Positions 59,370 to 64,000 of a DNA stretch of 64,000 nt are shown here, in pieces; positions within the stretch are counted from its first letter, which is position 1; each line of letters opens with the position of its first letter. The translations under genes and the position numbers were made by a program. The notes below the pieces were generated by a model, which did not search any database, was not told where the DNA came from, and saw nothing but the letters and a program-made list of their open reading frames with translations. Source of the DNA: Brevibacterium pigmentatum (GTDB lineage Bacteria > Actinomycetota > Actinomycetes > Actinomycetales > Brevibacteriaceae). The stretch is taken from positions 3,100,001-3,164,000 of the forward strand of contig NZ_CP050153.1 in assembly GCF_011617465.1 (NCBI RefSeq). The letters run 5' to 3'.

Positions 59370-60743
59370 ATGCTCACTCAGATCATTGCTCTGCTCATAT
59401 TCGTCGCCCTCTTCGCCATCGGCGCGGTCCGCGGGGTGCAGATCGGCGTGCTCATGCTCGTCGGCGCGGCCGGAACCGGGCTCCTCTTCACCGATATGGT
59501 CGTCGACGACATCGTCGCCGAGTTCCCCTTGGACATCATGATCCTGCTGGCGGGCGTAACCTACTTCTTCGCGATCGCGCAGGAGAACGGGACCGTCGAC
59601 AAGATCATCGACTGGGCCCTCGAACGCGTCGGATCCTCGGCGGTGCTGCTGCCCGCGGTGTTCTTCGTCATCACGGGCTGCATTGCGGCCATGGGTGCTC
59701 CGCTGGCCGGTCTGGTCATGATGCCGGTGGGCATGCAGGTCGCCCGGAAGTACGGCGTCGACTACGCGCTCATGGGCCTGGCGATCTGCTTCGCCATCGG
59801 CGCCGGCGGCTTCGCCCCGACCAGCCTCTACGGAATCGTCACCTACTCGACCGCCCATGATGCCGGAATCGACCTCTCCCCGTTCCTGCTCTTCGGCATC
59901 GCCGTGGCCGTCTACCTCGTCATGCTCGTGGTCGCCTACTTCATGTACGGTCGGTCGCTGTTCTCGAAGACGACCGTGTCGGCCGCCGAGCATGCTTCGG
60001 TCGGGAGCGCCCAGTCGAAGATCTCCCGCGGTTCCGCCTCGGCGTCGAGTGTCGCCTTCGGTGAGGACGATGAGGACGAAGCGCTCTTCGACTCCTCCAC
60101 CGCCGACGAGGCAGGAGAATCCGAGCCTTTCACCTTCGTGCAGATCCTCACCGTGATCTTCATGGTCGGTCTCATCGGCAGCGTGGTCGTGCTCGCGGCT
60201 CTCGGCCAGGAACCGGACATCGGTCTGCTGTGCTTCATGTTCGGAGCGGTCCTCGCCCTCGTCGACCCGAAGACCGGCAAAGCCGCAATCCCGAAGATCG
60301 ACTGGCCGACCGTGCTACTCGTCGGCGGCATCATCACCTTCGTCGGCGTGCTGCAGAACATGGGTGCCGTCGACCTCCTCGGCGAGGGCGCGGAGTCGAT
60401 CGGTTCGCCGCTCATCGCCGCCTTCGTCCTCTGCATCGTCGGCGGTCTGGTTTCGGCGTTCGCATCGACGACGGGCATCCTCGCCGCTCTCGTGCCGCTG
60501 GCGCTGCCGCTCATCGCCGCCGGCGGGGTGCCCGGCTGGGCGCTCATCGCGGCACTGGGCGTGTGCTCGGCCGTCGTCGACGTCTCACCGTTCTCGACGC
60601 TGGGCGCCACGGTCGTCGCGACCGCCCCGGTCGAGGACAAGCCGCGACTGACCCGCATCCTCGTGAAGTTCGGCATGTCGATGGTCGTCATCGGACCGGT
60701 CGTTCTGGTCGGCGGCCTCGTCATGCCCGCCATGATGTTCTGA
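59370..60743 (+). CDS. SLC13/MatC-type carboxylate transporter
   Basis: A 457-residue membrane protein with roughly 12 helices. The N-terminal part fits the MatC_N (malonate/dicarboxylate carrier) family: ILLAGVTYFFAIAQENGTVDK and GGFAPTSLYGIVTYSTAHDAGI. A hydrophilic loop with acidic stretches (EDDEDEALFD) separates the halves, and VDVSPFSTLGATVVA is the second substrate motif. It probably takes up a dicarboxylate with sodium or protons. Confidence 0.88.
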   Translation: MLTQIIALLIFVALFAIGAVRGVQIGVLMLVGAAGTGLLFTDMVVDDIVAEFPLDIMILLAGVTYFFAIAQENGTVDKIIDWALERVGSSAVLLPAVFFVITGCIAAMGAPLAGLVMMPVGMQVARKYGVDYALMGLAICFAIGAGGFAPTSLYGIVTYSTAHDAGIDLSPFLLFGIAVAVYLVMLVVAYFMYGRSLFSKTTVSAAEHASVGSAQSKISRGSASASSVAFGEDDEDEALFDSSTADEAGESEPFTFVQILTVIFMVGLIGSVVVLAALGQEPDIGLLCFMFGAVLALVDPKTGKAAIPKIDWPTVLLVGGIITFVGVLQNMGAVDLLGEGAESIGSPLIAAFVLCIVGGLVSAFASTTGILAALVPLALPLIAAGGVPGWALIAALGVCSAVVDVSPFSTLGATVVATAPVEDKPRLTRILVKFGMSMVVIGPVVLVGGLVMPAMMF

Positions 60744-60754
60744 CCGGATTCCAT

Positions 60755-60822
60755 CGAAAAACGGGCTGGGTGCCGACAAACGCATGTGCGCATGCGTGCG
60801 TCGGCGCTCAGCCCGTTTTTCG
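60755..60822. terminator. nested bidirectional terminator
   Basis: CGAAAAACGGGCT (60755-60767) pairs with AGCCCGTTTTTCG (60810-60822), GCCGAC (60772-60777) with GTCGGC (60800-60805), and ACGCATG (60780-60786) with CATGCGT (60791-60797). It lies between convergent genes, and both strands have a T-run. Confidence 0.8.
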
Positions 60823-60861
60823 GCGACGTGACCCTCAATCCGAGGGCCCGCTAACCGCCCT

Positions 60862-61449
60862 TCAGCCCAATGGCTTCGACAGCAGGACGAACTCGAGATC
60901 GTCGACCTTCGGCTGTCCGAAGCGGTCGTCACCGTAGGGGAAGGGCTCGACTTCCCCGGTGCGCACGTAGCCGCGGCGCTCGTAGTAGGCGATGAGTTCG
61001 TCACGCTTGTTGATCACGCTCATCCGCATCGACGTCGCGCCCCAGTGTTCGGCCACCCACGCCTCGGCGAGGCCGATGAGCGCAGACCCCACGCCTCTGC
61101 CCTGACCCAGCGGAGACACTGCGAGCACTCCGAGGTAGGCAGCTCCGTCCTCGGGTTCGCGCACGTAGACGCTGGCCACGGCTCGGCCCTGCTCGTCGCG
61201 GGCGAGCAGGATCTGGGAGTCCGCCTCGGCGAGCATGTCCTCAGCCATGGGAACGTCGAGTCGCTGTCCGCCCAGCAGGTCCGCCTCGGTGGTCCACCCC
61301 TGTTTCGACCCTTCGCCGCGGTAGGCCGAGGACACGAGCTCGACGTAGTCAGGGATGTCGGCGGGCAGGAGTTCGGCGACTTCGAATCCGGCTGCGCACA
61401 GCTTCTGGCGGTGCGCTTCGACCACGGTCGCTGAGGGGTGTGCGGTCAT
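60862..61449 (-). CDS. GNAT family acetyltransferase
   Basis: A 195-residue acetyltransferase. LGVLAVSPLGQGRGVGSALI is the acetyl-CoA motif with the Q/RxxGxG/A loop, and AYYERRGYVRTGEVEPFPYG the C-terminal part. AAGGAG precedes the ATG at 61449. The substrate is unknown. Confidence 0.9.
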   Translation of the reverse strand: MTAHPSATVVEAHRQKLCAAGFEVAELLPADIPDYVELVSSAYRGEGSKQGWTTEADLLGGQRLDVPMAEDMLAEADSQILLARDEQGRAVASVYVREPEDGAAYLGVLAVSPLGQGRGVGSALIGLAEAWVAEHWGATSMRMSVINKRDELIAYYERRGYVRTGEVEPFPYGDDRFGQPKVDDLEFVLLSKPLG

Positions 61450-61612
61450 AGTGGGGACTCCTTCACGACTTTCAGTGGGGCTTCAGCACCAGGCTAGTCG
61501 GATCGTTCTCGGCAGACCTATAGTGTCAACTATCAGGACAGCGACGAACGACGTTCGATCGCCAACGACCAACGCGGCGTGCCGCCGGCACGGACATTCG
61601 GGAGGAATGACC

Positions 61613-61939
61613 ATGGACATCGACATCTCGGGAGAGACCTTCACCATCGCCGAGGATGACGCGGCCAAACGCTTCACCGTCGCCCACGCGGGCAAGGTCA
61701 TCGGTCTCGCCGATTACATCGACCGTGAGGCCGGAGTCGATGACACCGCCGAGGGCACGGTGCGCATCTTCACCCACACCGAGGTGTCCCCCGAGTGGGG
61801 CGGACGCGGCCTGGCGGCCAAGCTGGTGCGCTATGCACTGGAGACCAGCGCCGAGGAGGGGCTGAAGTTCCGTACCACGTGCTCCTACGTGCAGAATTTC
61901 CTCGCCAAGAACGACGAGTTCGACAAGTTCGTCGCCTGA
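61613..61939 (+). CDS. YjdJ-type GNAT acetyltransferase
   Basis: A 108-residue single-domain protein of the short YjdJ-like GNAT family. IFTHTEVSPEWGGRGLAAKLVRYAL is the acetyl-CoA core, ending with CSYVQNFLAKN. GGGAGGA upstream favours the ATG at 61613 over one at 61607. Such proteins have no proven substrate. It is divergent from the larger GNAT gene. Confidence 0.88.
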   Translation: MDIDISGETFTIAEDDAAKRFTVAHAGKVIGLADYIDREAGVDDTAEGTVRIFTHTEVSPEWGGRGLAAKLVRYALETSAEEGLKFRTTCSYVQNFLAKNDEFDKFVA

Positions 61940-62118
61940 GTTCGCTCCCCCGGAGCTCGTCTTCGCTCCAGCGCCGCTGGGCACCGACGGGGAAATCGCC
62001 ACGACACAGCTGAGTGCAGAGCACTAGACTGGAAGCGGCCGCGTTCCGATTCTGCGACGGGGACGTTCTCACGCCGACCACGCGGTTCAGCTCTGACGAC
62101 GCTCAAGGAGGATTCGTC

Positions 62119-63576
62119 GTGGATATCACCCCGATCATCGACAAACTGGGCACCGGGCTATTCATCGGCGGCAGTTGGCGTGAGGCCGAAGGCGGCAAGA
62201 CCATCGACGTCCGCAATCCCGCAACCGGTGAGGTCATCACCACCGTGGCCGACGGTTCCACTGCCGATGCCCAAGAGGCCATCACGGTCGCCGGTGAGGC
62301 ACAGGCCGGCTGGGCGGCCACGTCGCCGCGCGAGCGGTCCGAGATCCTGCGCCGGACCTTCGAACTGCTGCTCCATCGTGCCGACGACATCGCCGCTGTG
62401 ATGACCGCTGAGATGGGCAAGCCCTTCGCCGAGTCCAAGGGTGAGGTCACCTATGGCGCCGAATTCTTCCGTTGGTTCTCCGAAGAGGCGGTGCGCATCG
62501 AAGGCGACTATTCCCAGTCGCCGGACGGCAAGAACCGCATGCTCATCTCTCGCGAACCCGTCGGGCCCTGCATTCTCATCACCCCGTGGAACTTCCCGCT
62601 GGCCATGGGCGCGCGCAAGATCGGTCCCGCCATCGCCGCCGGCTGCACCATGGTGTTCAAACCTGCGAAGCTGACCCCGCTGACGTCACTCATGCTCGTC
62701 GACGTCCTCGTCGAAGCCGGCCTTCCTGCCGGTGCGCTCAACCTCGTCACCTCCGAGTCCGCGCGCCGCGTCGTCACTCCGTGGATGGAGTCCGGCATCG
62801 CCCGCAAGGTCACGTTCACCGGGTCCACCGAAGTCGGAGTGGGACTGCTCAAGCAGGCCGCCGACAATGTCATGAAGACGTCGATGGAGCTCGGCGGCAA
62901 TGCCCCATTCGTCGTCTTCGCCGATGCCGACATCGACAAGGCCGTCGAGGGTGCGGTTATCGCGAAGATGCGAAACGGCGGTGAGGCCTGCACCGCAGCG
63001 AACCGCTTCTTCGTCCATTCCTCGCTGGCCGAGGAATTCTCCTCGCGGCTGGCCGTGCGCATCGGTGCGATGAAGGTCGGCAACGGCCTCGACGAGGGCA
63101 CCGAAATGGGTCCGCTCGTCGATCAGGATTCCCTCGACAAGGTCGCCGGCCTCGTCGATGAGGCCGTCGCCAAGGGGGCGAACATTCTCACCGGAGGTTC
63201 CCGGATCGACGGCGACGGCTTCTTCTACACCCCGACGGTGATGACCGACATACCCGATGACGCCGAGATCCGGACGACGGAGATCTTCGGACCCGTGGCT
63301 CCGATCGTCACCTTCGACACAGACGAAGACGGCATCGCCTTGGCCAATGAGACCGAGTTCGGACTCGTCGGCTACCTGTTCAGCGAGAACGTCGAACGCG
63401 CCCTCAGTCTGGCCGACGAACTGGAGGTCGGCATGGTCGGCCTCAACACCGGACTGGTCTCGAATCCGGCGGCACCCTTCGGCGGAGTGAAGATGTCCGG
63501 CCTCGGCAGGGAGGGCGGCAGCGTCGGCATCGACGAGTTCCTCGAGATCAAATATGTGGCCATGCCCCGCAGCTGA
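62119..63576 (+). CDS. gabD: NAD(P)-dependent succinate-semialdehyde dehydrogenase
   Basis: A 485-residue aldehyde dehydrogenase of GabD length. The catalytic Cys is in NGGEACTAANRF and the base Glu in SMELGGNAPFVVF. LITPWNFPLAMGARKIGPA and FTGSTEVGVGLLKQ follow the family. AAGGAG precedes the GTG at 62119; the longer frame has no support. It oxidises succinate semialdehyde in GABA breakdown, which would fit amine catabolism encoded elsewhere in the window. Confidence 0.93.
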   Translation: MDITPIIDKLGTGLFIGGSWREAEGGKTIDVRNPATGEVITTVADGSTADAQEAITVAGEAQAGWAATSPRERSEILRRTFELLLHRADDIAAVMTAEMGKPFAESKGEVTYGAEFFRWFSEEAVRIEGDYSQSPDGKNRMLISREPVGPCILITPWNFPLAMGARKIGPAIAAGCTMVFKPAKLTPLTSLMLVDVLVEAGLPAGALNLVTSESARRVVTPWMESGIARKVTFTGSTEVGVGLLKQAADNVMKTSMELGGNAPFVVFADADIDKAVEGAVIAKMRNGGEACTAANRFFVHSSLAEEFSSRLAVRIGAMKVGNGLDEGTEMGPLVDQDSLDKVAGLVDEAVAKGANILTGGSRIDGDGFFYTPTVMTDIPDDAEIRTTEIFGPVAPIVTFDTDEDGIALANETEFGLVGYLFSENVERALSLADELEVGMVGLNTGLVSNPAAPFGGVKMSGLGREGGSVGIDEFLEIKYVAMPRS

Positions 63577-63594
63577 TGTGAAATCGGGGTTCGG

Positions 63595-64000
63595 TCAACC
63601 CCGCAGATCCACCCACTGCTTGACCCCGGGCCGATGACCGGCATCGACGCCGAGGAGTTCGGGCGCGTCGTCGAGTGGGCGTCCCGGCCCGACGATCGCC
63701 TCGGTCGGAAGCGTCCCCAGCATCGCGACCGCGGTCGCCATGTCCTGCGGGTGTTCGTAGATGAATGAGCCCCGAATGCTCAGCTGCCGCTGGACGATGT
63801 CGAAGCTCGACGCGCCGAGGCGGTCCTGGTCCTCCCCGACGACCGTGACCTTTGCGAACGGAGCGAGGTGGTCGACGACGACGGCGAGTCCCTCCGGGAC
63901 GCCTACCGCGTCGATGACGATCCGAGGTGCCGGGCCGGCGCCGGGGACGAAGGCGCGGGCTCCGAGTTCGACAGCCAATCGCAGCCGAGCCTCGTTCGGC
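63595..64000 (-). CDS. zinc-type alcohol dehydrogenase, C-terminal part (partial)
   Basis: The frame runs off the right edge; only about 135 C-terminal residues are seen. APRIVIDAVGVPEGLAVVVDHLAPFAKVTVVG matches the Rossmann half of medium-chain dehydrogenases, and LSIRGSFIYEHPQDMATAVAML is the typical end. The zinc-binding N-terminus lies outside, so its class is open. Confidence 0.8.
   Translation of the reverse strand, partial: PNEARLRLAVELGARAFVPGAGPAPRIVIDAVGVPEGLAVVVDHLAPFAKVTVVGEDQDRLGASSFDIVQRQLSIRGSFIYEHPQDMATAVAMLGTLPTEAIVGPGRPLDDAPELLGVDAGHRPGVKQWVDLRG

Overview
The window looks like a chromosomal segment of a high-GC Gram-positive actinobacterium. The reasons are strongly GC-biased codon use, frequent GTG and TTG starts, several genes whose -10 box ends only 6-7 nt before the start codon (leaderless mRNAs), actinobacterial regulator types, and lipoproteins with an LTGC lipobox. 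The gene mix (choline-type BCCT transporter, AtoE, many acyl-CoA enzymes, paired LLM monooxygenase and FMN reductase) would fit Brevibacterium or a relative, but that is inference. There is no rRNA, tRNA, CRISPR array, phage block or intact insertion sequence.

Layout. 0-4 kb: an SDR oxidoreductase under a textbook MerR promoter, then a molybdenum-cofactor set (MogA/MoaB-type, FdhD, class-V aminotransferase). 4-7.6 kb: a DoxX gene, a MarR regulator, an LLM monooxygenase with its FMN reductase, and a decayed second copy of the DoxX gene. 7.6-17.7 kb: the most pathway-like block. It holds an APC permease, a class-III aminotransferase and an Orn/Lys/Arg decarboxylase; a convergent RpiR regulator; then a glutamine-synthetase-like ligase, a FluG-type amidohydrolase and an M20 amidohydrolase. 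The two arms carry similar TTACA-type motifs in their control regions, so they probably form one regulon for import, decarboxylation and gamma-glutamylation of a basic amino acid or amine.

17.9-30 kb: cation antiporter, thioesterase, acyl-CoA synthetase, a secreted HNH lipoprotein with an excalibur tail, an enoyl-CoA hydratase/thioesterase/TauE operon, an MFS-GntR pair with its operator, and an aldo/keto reductase. 30-41 kb: a drug-type MFS, TetR-DoxX and ArsR-SRPBCC divergent pairs, an MFS, a helix-hairpin-helix protein, an integrase-like protein that has lost part of its catalytic triad and sits back to back with a WYL regulator, Nudix and Tag repair genes, and an aspartate-dehydrogenase-like gene. 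41-50 kb: BCCT transporter, AtoE, aldehyde dehydrogenase, an orphan AztD zinc chaperone behind a Zur-like box, NTF2-like protein and a hydroxyacyl-CoA dehydrogenase. 50-64 kb: acetyltransferase, ChrA, acyl-CoA ligase and hydratase, a transsulfuration enzyme, LysR-YeiH, an SLC13/MatC-type carrier, more GNATs, succinate-semialdehyde dehydrogenase and a truncated zinc-type dehydrogenase.

Two non-genic patterns stand out. First, unusually long intergenic inverted repeats, the best being a 35-bp stem with one mismatch at 59155-59230. Second, the 9-mer CCGAGGYGG recurs in many intergenic gaps, including a four-copy 14-bp tandem array at 21543-21598.
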